A stretch of 64,000 bases of DNA from Irpex lacteus (GCA_001986395.2 MQVO02000039.1:62001-126000); one strand, 5' to 3'; positions 23,801 to 36,300 are shown, counted from the first letter of the stretch. Notes: a model not told the origin generated them from the letters alone. Made by a program: numbers and translations.

Positions 23801-25093
23801 CGTTGTGAGTCTCCTGCCACCGACTCGAACTTGCCCCCGACGACTTCGACTTCTTACTTCTTACTTTTGTTTCCACGACCGTTGGTTGGCCAGGAGTTTC
23901 GTAGCTGCACCACCGCTGGTCGTCGCAGCTCTTCTGGTGGTGAGTTTGTTCGTTGAACTAGGACTCATATGCATCGTCAATATCCATAATACGGGTCGAG
24001 GGTACGGGTCAGGTTGAGACAGGAAGATAGAGGTACGTCGCGTTCAAGTTGGTCGATATTCTTTTGCACTGACAACGCGCACTTCTTCGTTCCAGCACGT
24101 TTACATTCTAGTCTCTTCAGATTTGAGAAGAGTGTTCGCGTTCGCCTGTATGTACCGCTCGGTGGTGCAATCTACTGTTTTCGCGTCGTCCCCTACCATC
24201 TCACTGCCCCTGCTCGTGGGAACCGCCACCACTACCTTCCACCGACGTATCTCTTTTCCTGCGTATCGTCTTCTCACACGCCAAACAGTGCCACCATTCT
24301 CATTGCACAATACATTTCCGAGTATTGCGAACATACAATGGCAGCGGATCGTTCGACTGAAGGGAGCCTACGCGTAAGACGCATGTCCGCCGCTTATGAG
24401 CAGCGATTAATATCGTCATCTCCCAGCAGCTCTTTGTACGACAGTCTACCGCATACATCCAGCTTCGGTCACTCACGCCTACACGCTGATTAGCTGTCCG
24501 TCATCGTCCACCAAGGCTCGCGTGATCAAGGCGCAATGATACTGATTCGTGTTCTTCAAGTAAGTGGCTGGTTTACTCTCGTAGGTTGAATGACGATTGA
24601 AACTCTGCGCTGCACAGCTTAGCGGAATACGGAAATCGATTATCTTCACGTCCCTCGAACAAAACGTCGTCCCTTTGTGCGGCGTCGCCGTCACTCATCG
24701 TCCTCGAGTTCTGCGTTGGATCATCACAGCCTTCTGCATCGTGTACCTGGAATACGATACGCCCAACATCTGAATGAGGATTCTGACTATCTCCATGTTC
24801 ATTTCCGACGTAAGCGGAAATGAACCTCTCTGGATTGGGTGGCGTTAGATGAACGCACCTCTGCGTATTCACTGGACTTTCGTTGTGGTGGCTTGCCCGT
24901 CCACTTGTCTACTCTACGTCGACGACCAACACTCTTCATCTGGATGGCTCACCATGCAAACTACTTACCACAGCAGCAACCGAAAACGAACCCATGACTA
25001 TTGCACGAAGCAGGGCTGCATTCAGGATGTGGGAATGAGTGACGGAGTGCATGCCACGTATCTCTCACACGACACAGCCTTGATGTGGCGGAG
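23801..25093 (+). pseudogene. Module 3, gene X: faint remnant
   Basis: A segment at about 24086-24150 encodes FEKSVRVRL before a GTATGTACC donor-like site, echoing VEHKVRYRL before GTACGTACC in module 1 (about 8577-8620). The remainder is too diverged to align by eye. I see no intact gene. The long open frame at 24014-24493 probably reads through introns. Confidence 0.25.
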
Positions 25094-27030
25094 ATGCCTT
25101 GTGGGCATGGTGAGGCTGCGTTTACATCCCGGTCTGAAGCTATAATCGACGAGCCGACGGCAAGGTAGGTCATGTGCCTCACCTATGCATGACTAGAAGG
25201 ATGATACCGTATTGTAGAGGTTCGCTATATGCAGCTTCTTCGTTAGATCATTCTGTCCATGCCGGACTCTCGCGTCATCTGTACCGCCCAACGACCCCCG
25301 ACAGCCCCCGCCCTACGGACAGCCCCAAAGCTCTTCCGGTTGAGTCGATCTCCGGTCTCTTCCGTCTACAGGAAGAACGTGCACATCGTCTCTCTTATAG
25401 AATTCCGCTGGAGGTACTCGAAATTATTGTCACCTATGTTGCGGACTGTATCGGCGTACACAAGAGGTCCGATCCTATATTCGACGGAGACAGCGCCTGA
25501 GAAAGGTCGAAGACCGGTTTCAGCCACTCAGGTCATGCGCTTTTGTCTGCCTTCGCTGGGCAAATATATGCAGGTATAGCTTGTACCTCCGAGCCGCGCT
25601 TGTATTTGAGTCCTCCGTAATCTGGGACGAATTCGTGGCGTCTCTGTCTCCCCAACGCCTCTCTCTCGTCCCTATTTGCAGATATATACGCTATATTCAC
25701 ATCATCCAGCGATATAGTCCGACCACGCGCTCGTTCTGCCATCGGATGCGAGACGTACCACGAGGCATGCTAGACCATGTCCATTTTGCTCTCGATCTTA
25801 AAGGCCCTGCTTCTCATACCTCCTTCCCCGGCATGATCAGCACCCCTCATTGGAGTATTCCACCAAACATCACTGCTCCGTATTCCATGCTGCGCCCCTT
25901 TCATATAATTAACGTCACGGACGTGCATATGCCGTCGCTTTTGCATATGCTCAAATTTGTCCGTCACCTGGCATATACCTCATCTGTTTTTGACTCCGGC
26001 TCGAAGATAAACAGAAAGGCGCATGATCCAGCGAATGGATATCTAGGAGACGGCCTTTACTTGGACAAGCTCAAGTGGGACAGCGGTGAACGGAGGCATT
26101 ATCCGTTTCATTTTCGCAGCCCAAATCTATGTCGACGCCTGTACGACCCCCAGGCCTTCGCCAATTTCTATTGCGACGCTCAAGGATGTACAAGTGACAT
26201 TTGTCTGTGTACATCATGGCATATGCGGTTATTACTCGCCCGACTTGTTGGATGCACTGGCTGCCGAAACCCGAGCAAGAATGGTTATTATCGCTCATGT
26301 TGTCTCTTGAAGACTTCCTTCTCAATGTCACATGCAGGAGATGTATGATCAGGACACCAAAAGACCACTGTAAGTCAACGTTATTGTTATTTGTAGTATT
26401 ATGCTGATTGTTTTGTAAAGACCGCAGTGGCAGCATAATTCGAAAATTGGGACGATGGAATATCATATATTCACATCCAAAATACGCTACCAAGAAATCA
26501 CACTGACGTTCTATTTTGAAGCTTTACCAGGAGACACTACACCTAAACCAAGTATACGTATACTTGGCATAGCACTAAACCTCACCTCGTACTCAGGTTG
26601 GCACAAAGACTTTCCATTCGACTTGGGCGCATTTATTCTACAGCTCCAAATCGATTCGCCACCAAGGCTTGTAGATGAAAAAATTGTCGTAGTACATAGT
26701 TCAATTCTTCACGGAAAAGGATCTACGAGCCTCGATAGAGCGCTATCGACCTGCCATCCTGCATTCTCAAATTGGGGAACACAATTATTTATTCAGCTAC
26801 GAGAGGAATGAGAGGCTTCCCAACGCCAAAGGAGACTTATCAAAGGCTAAAGCGCATTATCGCTGTACACCCAGTCACACTGGCCCCGACCGGTAAGCTG
26901 TCTTTCGGTTTTGCACCAAGCCGGCTTCATGAAGATCATAGGCCCGGGGCAATACTGGGAGCATCCTGGAGACATCGTTCCTTCCTTGTGGAACATACGC
27001 GTACCATATCAGCCTGCAGAAGACGGCTAA
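25094..27030 (+). pseudogene. F-box-like protein 3 (multiply frameshifted)
   Basis: The exon plan matches the other copies: 25094-25164, 25218-about 26369, 26428-26892 and 26942-27030. The F-box is IPLEVLEIIVTYVADC, then LRSCAFVCLRWANICR. The reading frame is lost at about 25500 between these two halves. It is lost again at about 26214-26221 by an 8-nt insertion (TCATGGCA) after CLCT, and again at about 26740. The junction of exons 2 and 3 also no longer keeps frame. The final exon still reads GQYWEHPGDIVPSLWNI, like copy 1. It cannot encode the full protein. Confidence 0.65.
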
Positions 27031-27259
27031 CTTTTAGGCCTCAGTACATGTGTTCCATCCATAATTGATATTGCGCCAGTGACGTCTTGACACTGCGTAT
27101 TTCTGTCTCAGCTTGTGCTCGAGTAGCAGCCGGAGGGGTATATTCTGCTTTGATTGGATGAGCTGGGTCAGAATTTGGTGTTATGATGTCATTCTTAAGA
27201 CGTACCGGTGTTCCACGCAGAAATAAGGCCATCACTAAATCATGCTGCTGTTTCTACGC

Positions 27260-29966
27260 CGCTGGAAGACTCTTGAGCTCATTAACTTCTGGGTCCTTAC
27301 CACTCGTGATGGAACTCGCACTCAGTCGCGATAGTGCGCGGAATCGACCAACTGAACAGCAAAGGTCTGCCAATGACATCGTAAGGCAATCATCGATCAT
27401 TGGAAGGACGTACCTCGTTCATAGCACAGTAAGAACAGCAAGGGTTAGAACTGAGAAGGTCCTAAAAATGTATAGCGCAAAGCACCGGTCTTAATTATTG
27501 CATCAAGAATTAAGAGAGGCTTCCAGTCGTTCTCAGTTCGTCCACGAGTCATTGACGATTCTTCTCACGATCGATCGAATTTCAGTCACGTTCGTCTTCG
27601 TTATTGCGGTGTGTAGAGCCACATGAGGTCACCTAACGTATATCATGTACACTAAGTGATAGAGTAAGTATGTTTTCCGTTGACAATAAGAGGAGAAAAA
27701 CGTACATGTTACGAGTCTTGCCTGCCATGTCTGAGGCTATGAGAGTCTGCCGTGCGCCAGGATAGGTCATTGCGAAGGGAGAAGAGAGTATGATTGGGTT
27801 CAAGAGAACAACAAGCGTGAGGAAACAGGGGCAAAGGGCTCGGAAGCACCCCGCTTCAAGAGGTTCTGGTGATAGTCAATGGAGCGACAAAGTGATACCG
27901 GTCTTCGAGGTGTTCCTGTTCAATACACCTGATGCGAGCTTCGTACAAAGTTGAAACGCCAGAGACTATGTGAGCTTGGCCGTTCGAACATCGAAGATGC
28001 GTCTCTTTTTTTTTTTCCATCTAAATTTACGTCTATCGTGTACATAACACATGTAAGACACGAAGATGCGTCTCAGATAAACGAGTTCGCAGTCCTCCGA
28101 GTATACGAGACGCGCAGCCAGCCGCCAATGATGGTCAAGACTTACCTTGATCACGCACCACCTGAGGACGAATACACTTCAGACGTTGTGTACCCATACC
28201 CGTAATACCTAACACGGCCGCGGCGTGTGATGCGGGTTGCGGTGGTGGCACTTACTGAGACATCATCACGAAAACGTCGACTTGGAATGGCGACCCTGGC
28301 GCAACCGTGAATTAGATATCAATTTACCAACCAAATCAAGTGTATTTACCCAGTGATCAGTGGCATACTAGCCTGAGTAGTACTGAGCGCATCCCAGACG
28401 TGCTCGTCTACCGTGCGACGTATACCAGGAGTTCTGTGGTGTGTCTTCAACAAAGGTGTTGAGCCTTGAGAGCTCGAGGCCAACCGATGATGCCAGAGGG
28501 AATGGCGACGAGGGGATGGTGATGCGAGGACGAGAGATGTAGAAAAGACGAGGAATCAGCATACGAGGTGATGAATGAAGACAACTTGAACAAGGGATCG
28601 CCTGTCACCGCATACGCTGACATTAAACACCGGTGAGTAGCAATAATGTGTACATATAATAGCATGCTGCAGTTCACAGACCGTGCACACTTGATGGTAC
28701 AGGTACAGTTTTCATCGATGAGGGCGCTCGCTACTCACACTAGACCTCCACAGTGAGCGCAACGTTCCCTACGTCAGCACTCGCCGATGTCCAACGTCCC
28801 ACGTCCACCAAAGCAAACAGTTCGACGCACCTGCCGACGAGGATGACCATTCAATTTCAGTTTCGGTTTCGATTTGGCACAAGTATATGCACCCTGAATC
28901 CAAACGATTATATCCAATACGATGGATTGACGTAGATGCGGTGAGTGGGATCGCCTAACCCGCACGACGTGCTGAAGAATTCATAAGAATCGAGCATAGT
29001 GACTGCTACCGGAGTAAGTAGCCTGAGTAGACACGAATACTAGCGATGGTGAGTGATTATCAATTATCGTGGGGCATGCGGTAAAACTCACCGGTTACCC
29101 GTAGCAAGGCGGCGTCGAATGTCGAATGTTGGACGTCCGCCGTCCACCGTGTGCGCCACAAGTCGAGGCACTGCGCTGAACGAACCTGATTTTGACTTCC
29201 CGAGTTTCGATTTCGATTTCGAGTAGGACAAGAATGACCTTGGGCCGGGGCAATGGGAATGAAACGAGCTCAACGCGGATGTGGTCTTGTGGTTCCTATG
29301 AGCAGAAATATCGAATGGTAGGTGAGCGAGCGAGTTTGCTTCGCACCGCACCGCGGCAAGGTTGAGTGTGAACTAGTAGGTCTTTGAACGGATTGTGTGG
29401 TATGATACACCTGCTGCTCTGGAGGAATCATTGCGTTGCGCGTTCGCTCTGGGGGTACGTAAATCGCCATCGATCGTCCTTAGTACTCGTATTCTTTAGG
29501 GCTTAGTGGGTGTATGCATGCCCGTCGGGCAGTGAGATTTGTATTATATGTGTAAAGATTGTGTTATGGGGGGATATAGTACAGTAGGACACAGTACACG
29601 ATCATTCGTTCGAAGCAGCTCTGTGTAATAGAATCTTAGTGAATATGACAGCACACGTATAGAAGAGAGGGGGACGCACATTGCACCAGCCCGTCCTGTA
29701 CCCGTGCCCACACCGCCTCCTACACCTCTAGTAGTCGCACCAACGGCATTGACGTTCCCAGCAGGCTCGGCCGTTGGTGCCGTCGACGTAGTCGTCGCTG
29801 TCGTACTACCGAGTCCACCACTACCGTACGTAGTATCGACTCCACCGGTTCCTGCGTGCCGGCCGTTCTCCATGTTATTCACCCCCACTGCCGTCTCTTG
29901 CTGTCCACGCACAGCAGCAACGTGGCCGCGGTTCTCGGTGCCCGTGGCGGAGTCGACGAAGTTCAT
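27260..29966 (-). CDS. Module 3, gene Y: Gly/Thr/Ala-rich protein of unknown function
   Basis: The first exon is 29966-29680, starting MNFVDSATGTENRGHVAAV and running through STTATTTSTAPTAEPAGNV and a glycine-rich stretch to a donor whose position is conserved in all three modules. The last exon ends at about 27262 with PEVNELKSLPAA. Its intron (donor after GAACGAG, acceptor before ACCTTTGC) is conserved with module 2. A possible middle exon at 29351-29095 contains SKSKSKLGKSKSG. This is the only copy whose first exon is free of stops. The exons between were not resolved, so the full product is uncertain. 27500-28340 holds no frame I can support. Confidence 0.35.
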
Positions 29967-30231
29967 CGCGTTTCCCCGAAGGGACTCGCCAATTCAGTGG
30001 ACTGTCTGGAAAGCACCCCTGTGATCGAGTAGATTGGTGAGTGAGCGAGCACGTTAGAGAAGAAGACACGTACTTTACTTTCTGGCCGACTGAAGAGCCA
30101 GCAGAGGATCCTGGTGGGGTGTTACTGTTCGTCGTCGACGTCTTGTTTTTGCGCTAAGTTCGTTCGTTAGCTGGGTGGTTACAGAAGATTTAAGAGTTGA
30201 TGTAAGATGATTTCGAGAGAGTCTGGTTATG

Positions 30232-30240
30232 TAGCGCAGA
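30232..30240 (+). repeat. Target site duplication TAGCGCAGA (left)
   Basis: The same nine bases recur at 32240-32248 immediately after the element. The duplicate brackets the 1,999-bp element exactly. Confidence 0.92.
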
Positions 30241-30508
30241 TAGTCTCGGAGCCAGCCGTCCGGGCGCCAGATAGGTCTGAGGAGGAAGAACGAGACAAAG
30301 AACCACAGACCCAGACGCCCGAACGTCTGGTGCGAATTGGCAGAGCGGGTGTAGATGAATCCAGCGTCACGCAGAGGTCACACATGTAACGATCTAATCA
30401 AGCTGGCGCCTAGATTATTGGTGTACGCTGCTGTATGTAGATAGAGCATCGCTGTAAACTAAATACCTCGTCCACCGCACATCTGCTTGCTCTAACTTAT
30501 GCTTTAAT

Positions 30509-31828
30509 ATGTCCCTAACTCTCGTAACTATCGACGAAACAAATGAAGAGGTCTTCCGAGCTGCTCTAGGCTTGCAAGCACGCGAAGAATCTACCACTGC
30601 TGCTGGTCTTCCCGCTGATGCCTCGGAGTCCCCTAGCAAACCTCAGCCCGCTAATGCATCTGTGGACTCGAACTTACTAGGACTTGAGACCTATAGTGAT
30701 GTTCTATCTCGTCTTCAGCCCTCTGCCCCTCAATCCCTTGTCCATGCACGATCCTATAAGTTATTGGAAGATACCCGGAAGCGAGCAAAGAAAGAGGCAA
30801 AATACGATACAGAAGCGTACCGACGAAGCGTTCGGGATGCCGTTAAGGAGAAATGCGATGGAATGGTGCCATACTGGTACCAGGAAGACATTGCCGAAGC
30901 GTTTCACCTTGGACTCGACGTGGCGATTCTTGCGGGAACAGGCTTCGGAAAAACCTTGCCATTTGTAATCCCATTGCTTGCGGACGTTACTGGTACATCC
31001 CAAATAATTATCGTATCCCCATTGTGTGCACTGCAAAAGAACCAGGTAGGCACGAGAGCGAAGCCGTAGCGAAAGCGACTGATCGTGACTATATGCGCTT
31101 AACTACTGGCAGGTCGATCGCTTTCACAGTTACGGACTCTCTGCAGTTGCTGTAAATGGTGACTCATATTCCGACGAGCTGCATGCGGTGAGTCGCTTTT
31201 TACAGTCATGTGTGCATTGGATACTACTTACCTTTATGTGCAGCAACTCGAGGCGCATGAGTTCAGAGTTATACTCACTTCTCCGGAGATGATCCTGAAG
31301 CACCCACGCTTCTCGAAGCTTATCAGAGATGCCAACTTCATGAGTAATATCATAGGTATTGTTATTGATGAGGCCCACTGTATTGAACAGTGGGGGGACG
31401 ACTTTCGCGAGAGCTTTGGAGAGCTCGATCAAGCGAGATCATTCGCGATTCGCAAACCGTTTATGATCGCGTCCGCGACGATGTCCCCTGGCACGCTGGA
31501 GAAAACCTACGAGCAGTTAGACTTCTGTCGCACTAGAACCTTGACATCCTGTGAAGCCACTGCGGTGGTACTTGATCTTCCTAAGGTTATCTTCGTGCGT
31601 ATATACATCGTCTTTATCGGTGGGGTCGAGTACTTCATCGTCCTTGCTACCAGTAGTCCAGCCCGAGGTAAGGAAGAAGGCGAACGTCCCAGTGTCGAAA
31701 CCTTCTTTGGCCATACACTTGATAACTCGCCTCATCCTGGCGGCGAGACGACGATGGGAGAGCTTCTTCAATATGTTGAGGCTCTTTGTTGTTCGCCCGA
31801 GTGGTCCCTTGGCTTTACTATGGGTTGA
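30509..31828 (+). CDS. RecQ-like helicase, N-terminal half (element copy 1)
   Basis: Exons 30509-31045, 31113-31187 and 31244-31828 give 398 codons. The first about 110 residues are low-complexity. Then come the Q-motif-like WYQEDIAEAF, Walker A AGTGFGKT, motif Ia IIIVSPLCALQKNQ, Walker B DEAHCIEQWG (the RecQ form is DEAHC-SQWG) and motif III SATMS. These form the first RecA-like domain of a 3'-5' DNA helicase. The second RecA domain, zinc-binding and HRDC regions are missing. After TYEQL at about 31515 the frame runs into antisense of the second gene. The protein is thus truncated by an internal deletion and should not work as a helicase by itself. Confidence 0.8.
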
Positions 31829-31978
31829 ATGGTATTCTAGTTCGTCTTCGACATCCGACGGAAAGCTGTCGTCGTCGCTGTCCGAGCTATCATTGTCGCT
31901 GTCCGAGCTGTCATCGTTGTCGTCGTTCGGGTTGTCCAATCTCTCTTCGGCTGCGTCCTCGACATAGTCAGAGGGCAT
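31517..31978 (-). CDS. Acidic protein, N-terminal part, convergent to the helicase (element copy 1)
   Basis: 153 codons starting MPSDYVEDAAEERLDNPN with an Asp/Ser run encoded by imperfect short repeats. A basic helical segment follows (KKLSHRRLAARMRRVIKCM), then EGFDTGTFAFFLTSGW. The last segment resembles the N-terminus of the basidiomycete DUF6589 family, in which a helix is followed by a short FL...WG-type motif. This is a remembered resemblance and uncertain. The frame ends just beyond the point where the helicase is cut off, so both genes look truncated at the same deletion junction near 31515. Confidence 0.55.
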   Translation of the reverse strand: MPSDYVEDAAEERLDNPNDDNDDSSDSDNDSSDSDDDSFPSDVEDELEYHSTHSKAKGPLGRTTKSLNILKKLSHRRLAARMRRVIKCMAKEGFDTGTFAFFLTSGWTTGSKDDEVLDPTDKDDVYTHEDNLRKIKYHRSGFTGCQGSSATEV

Positions 31979-32248
31979 CTTGAAGCTTATTGTGCACTCC
32001 TTGTAGAATAATTGACGGTAAAGGGACTTGAATTGACTGGTGCGTGGTATGTACAGAGGGAAAACGCGTCGAGCTACGAGTATCGTACTGATTACTTAGG
32101 GCGTCTAATGTCACGCCTGGATTCATCTACACCCGCTCTGCCAATTCGCACCAGACGTTCGGGCGCTAGGGTCTGTGTTCTTTGTCTCGTTCTTCCGCCT
32201 CAGACCCAGTGAGCGCCCATACGGCTGGTTACGAGACTATAGCGCAGA

Positions 32249-33330
32249 GTGAGTGGCCATGTGTCGTTGCTCCATGGTCGTGCTGACTTGTCACCACAGA
32301 GTAAAGCACGCGCTGGAGTACCAAAAGGGGAGAGGCGCATCATGATGCGCCTACTTGAACATTCGGGCCTGGTGTCCTCCTACTCTTTCACTCTTGACTT
32401 GGTCGACGATCAATTGAGATGTATAGACTATCGGTATGTGACGATTGCGACTACTTATGCTCACGTTGCTATAGTGAACAGGTGCGTATCGTTCGTCGTT
32501 CGAATGTTCGGCAGTCTGTCGCTACTGTACGTACCCAGCGTTGCTCAACGTTGCGTCCGTTGAGCACTGACTCAGGCACTGGTTTCTAGCCAGTTGCTTT
32601 TCTGTACACGCGTAAGCACAAAATCCGCTTTCTATTGCCTCGCCACCACATAGTCACTAATTGGGGTCTGTGTGCAGACTACATGCCGTCAAGCAAGTGA
32701 ACGAGACTCTGCCCTCCCAGTCCATGCGACTTCGAATTGAGACGGCTCTCATTTACTTCTCTAAGGAGAATCCGTACATCCAGCTGGATGAAGATTATAC
32801 TCTTATGCAGAACGCGATGGTGAATTGAATGGTGTTCAGGGGCTTCGTGTTGCGCTCGGTGCTAGCTCTTGGATGTTGGATACTACGGTACGTTCTTGCC
32901 CCCTTTAGGATAGTGGGGACGAGCATACACTGACGGACTGGTCCGGCTTCACAATAGTCTGTGTTTGTTTGTTTTTAAGACGATCGTTTCAAGGAGATTC
33001 GCCATCGACTAGCACCAAACTCTGCGCAATCACGAGCATTCAGGTCGGTACGCCGATTGTACAAGTTTTTGTTCTTTTTTTCTACTCTGACTGCTTGCTC
33101 TTTGCAATATCATACTAGGGGAATTCATCGTTGACGCCAACCAAGCGTCTCGAACCAGCAGACAAGGAGGAGCCGGCGGGGACGGTGGTTTGGGGGAACG
33201 CTCGGCGCCCGCGTGTATTCAGGAGGGTGAAACGTCTCGCGTTCCAAGTCGTCGTAAGTGTATCCTGTTATCCTTATGTGTGGTACAGTGCGGTACTTAC
33301 ATATTCGAATACAGGATAGTGGCTCTTTCT
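32249..33330 (+). CDS. Unidentified spliced coding segments next to element copy 1
   Basis: Three stretches look coding. 32301-about 32437 begins SKARAGVPKGERRIMMRL after an acceptor. 32678-32828 contains MRLRIETALIYFSKENPYIQ and ends in a stop. 33118-33255 contains NSSLTPTKRLEPADKEEPAG before a GTAAGT donor. They may belong to one gene. No family is recognised and the joins are not certain. Element copy 1 lies immediately upstream, with its right duplication only about 50 bases before the first acceptor. Confidence 0.3.
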
Positions 33331-36300
33331 GTGTACTTAATTACACAAATGCGGTAACGTACTAGCCCTTCAGAAACTCATAATTTGACTGGCGTGCACT
33401 GCGTGGTTTATAAAGTTTTCAGCTTTCAGGTACATATTACGAGGTTCTTATTGTTATGCCAACGTACCATCCTCCCCCGCGAATCATGAAGATTAGACAT
33501 GCAAGAACTCACAGAGAACGTCACGGTTTGGTCGAGTTCGCCCATGGAGTCGCGATCTGCAAGTCGAGGACTCTGAAATGATAGTCTGGAGGTCTAGGCA
33601 GGGGCTCGTATATCGTCTTCATCGTTACGACTTGCGAGGTTGGTAGGTGGACGTACGTACCGCTAAAATTCAAGGATAGTGAATGCGACCACTCACTTAC
33701 CATTGTGCTATTCGTTGTAGACGTACAGGGTTGCAAGATATAAAATGGTCGTTATGTCTCTCGGAAGTCTGTTATCGATCGTTCCATAAGTTGCATGCTG
33801 ACTTCGTTCTGGCTGTAGAACCGGCATCATGATCTGACTCTGATAGGTAGACCCGACCATATTCTTGATGCGTCGAATGTAATGTCCAGGTGACGCTCAC
33901 ACACTACCAACGAATACACATTCTGGTTTTTGATAGCAAATCTGGCATACGCAGGCGGGCTTCAACGCAAAACGGTAACAACTGGGTATTATGGACACTG
34001 GTCTTCGTAAGTATCTCTTGTCACCCGCTCATGTGGTATCGAATTCTGTTTTATGCTGACTTATGTTTGAGTAAATGTAGCTCGAACGCCGTCGAGTTGA
34101 CCAACATGCAACGCGCCCGATGCTCCCACCGCCGTCCGTACCCTTTGCCATTCACGTGTGTAGTTACTGATAGAGAGTAAGGTGAGACATTCCTCGCACT
34201 TCCCGACAGTCGTGCATGTCACTGAAGTCTCGGTGATGGGTACACAGTTCCCGTATACCTCATGCTGGCAGCTCTTCAACCCGATCAGTAAACAGTGGCG
34301 ATTTTGTTTCTCGTCGCTATCACTTCCGGCGCGGAACTGCACTTCCCAAAGGAATCTCCCCGACGATACCCGTTTAAAAGCCATAGATTCAAGGCCTCTG
34401 ATGAGAATCAGAATTAGCGTCATCGGTAGCCCGTGAGGAGGGAAGTCTTTGGTTCGAGATGGTCGTCGGCGTCCTCGGCGCGCGTATCTGGTGACATCAA
34501 GGCACTGTCGAGTATACTTGAAGCTGATCGACACAACGCGGAGAAGATGCTTACACTTACTCTGGCGGCATTGACAAGGCATTGTCGCTCGTCGACGCGG
34601 CAGCAAAGCCTTCTCCCAAGTCTACTGGAGAATGATTTACATGATTACTCGCGCGACGCACTTTCTCGAGGCCTGTGAGGGAACAATAGTAAATGGTACG
34701 TCCACTTGCCAGTTGAATTTCGTGTACATACGCACACTAACGTTGTGTTGGTTCATTTCGTAGCATCCGAGTACTCAGACAGGAGGATTCGACGACGTCT
34801 ACGATGCGCTGAATAAACGTCCGGGTAAATAACGCTCTCGTGTTGCGAGAGAACAATACGTCACTGGTTACTAATTCCCACCGTGTATTACAGGGGAATG
34901 CCTCGTGTACTACTCCCTTAGGTACTGTGCCGACGATCCGACAAAGCACTCCCGAACTCAAAGTTACGTCGCCGTGACGAGCCTTCAACTTGATCATCGA
35001 AGAATGAAAACAAACGGTGGCCGTAGCCACAGTGGTATAATTCACAGGTCCCAAAGCTCCTGGTGTGTCCCTGTCTCAAATCTGTCAGCCGAGGCCTAAT
35101 ATGCGGTTCCTATCCGTGAGGTGTTGCAGCCCCAATGGATTTTCGGAAAGGACGGATGAACCGCGCGAGTATGGAGAGTGGACAGACGGTTTAGCAACGT
35201 CGAGTTGCTATGAGAGAGACGGGCAATCGTGTCGTTCGTCGAGAGGTGAGGGATTCGCACTGCTTCTATCATACTCTTGTCTGACGCGGTACACAGGTAT
35301 ACTGGATTTTTTACGAGGAACAATAGCGGGACAGCGGTGATGCTATGTCCTAGTAAGTCGCTTTCTATTGTCGGTAATTATGTGTGCTTACCTACAACGC
35401 GTTGGCTGTAGCACGGCTATCAGGGATAATAAGAAGACTCGTGTGTTTTGACCACGCGAGATACTACTTATTTCATGGTGCGTATTTCCACGGAAACATT
35501 CGCCAAATCTCCTCATATAATTCTCAATACGCACTACAGTAGTACACTACGTCTCAATAAAATAATGATATGATCTCTTACCGTACAGCAAAAGCATCCT
35601 CGGACACCACGGCGTAACACGGACTGCGGATACCGACAAATTCCGGCATGTTCATGGCCTCCGCGAATAGGGTTTGGCTGACGCAGCATTGATTTTTTTA
35701 GACATCGAAGAATGGACGCTCGATATATGGCCTTCGCACTACGCGGTGGCTGAGGCCAACGATTGAATGTGGCAACCGGTGTCACCCTTTGTTCGCCTGC
35801 AGGGGCCAACGCGTTTGACCCGCGGCGTACGTAACGTTGACGATGCGATCTCCGTTGGGGCCATTATTGTGTTGAATCCGAGGGGATACATGTTCCTCTT
35901 GCAGCGGTGAGTTACGCCCTACTCGTGCGTTTTCTTGAATCTAATGCCGTACGACGAGTCTCTAGCTTGTATGGAGCGTGCAGAAACATGGCCCAAGCAG
36001 AGGCTTGCAACTACCTGGGAGCACGCAAGTCATAGGGGAGCGGAGGGCACGTCACGAAGATGGCTAAAATTCCGAGTATAACGGGTATGTTTTTGGACTC
36101 GGATCTCGATTATCTTTGACAATCCGCTGACATCTCGGCCTTCAAAGCCTCTCGATTTAGACTACGAGGCTATCACACCGTAGGAGGCTCATCACGTTGG
36201 CCTCATCGCCACCCAGATCCACGATAGATTTATGAATTAACCCCGCAGCCGAACAAGCACACTGGTGTACAAACGCAGAGACTTTGTCCCTCACGTGGTA

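Larger units (their letters stand above)
30241..32239 (+). mobile_element. 1,999-bp DNA transposon carrying RecQ-like helicase, copy 1
   Basis: The element starts TAGTCTCGGAGCCAGCCG and ends with the complement of TAGTCTCGTAACCAGCCG. The two ends match as inverted repeats for about 130 bp (to about 30371 and from about 32110). It is flanked by the perfect 9-bp duplication TAGCGCAGA. Copy 2 at 40131-42129 has the same length and identical open frames but a different 9-bp duplication, so both copies moved. Long inverted repeats plus 9-bp duplications are known for Mutator-like elements, but no MULE transposase is present. The content is a helicase front half and the start of a second protein, converging. 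I infer an internally deleted, non-autonomous derivative of a larger element. Copy 1 interrupts DNA that otherwise has intron-like borders. Confidence 0.92.

Noticed and set aside
31208..31828. Last about 100 codons of the helicase frame as a helicase domain
   Set aside because: After TYEQL the frame is antisense to the acidic second gene and shows no helicase motif.
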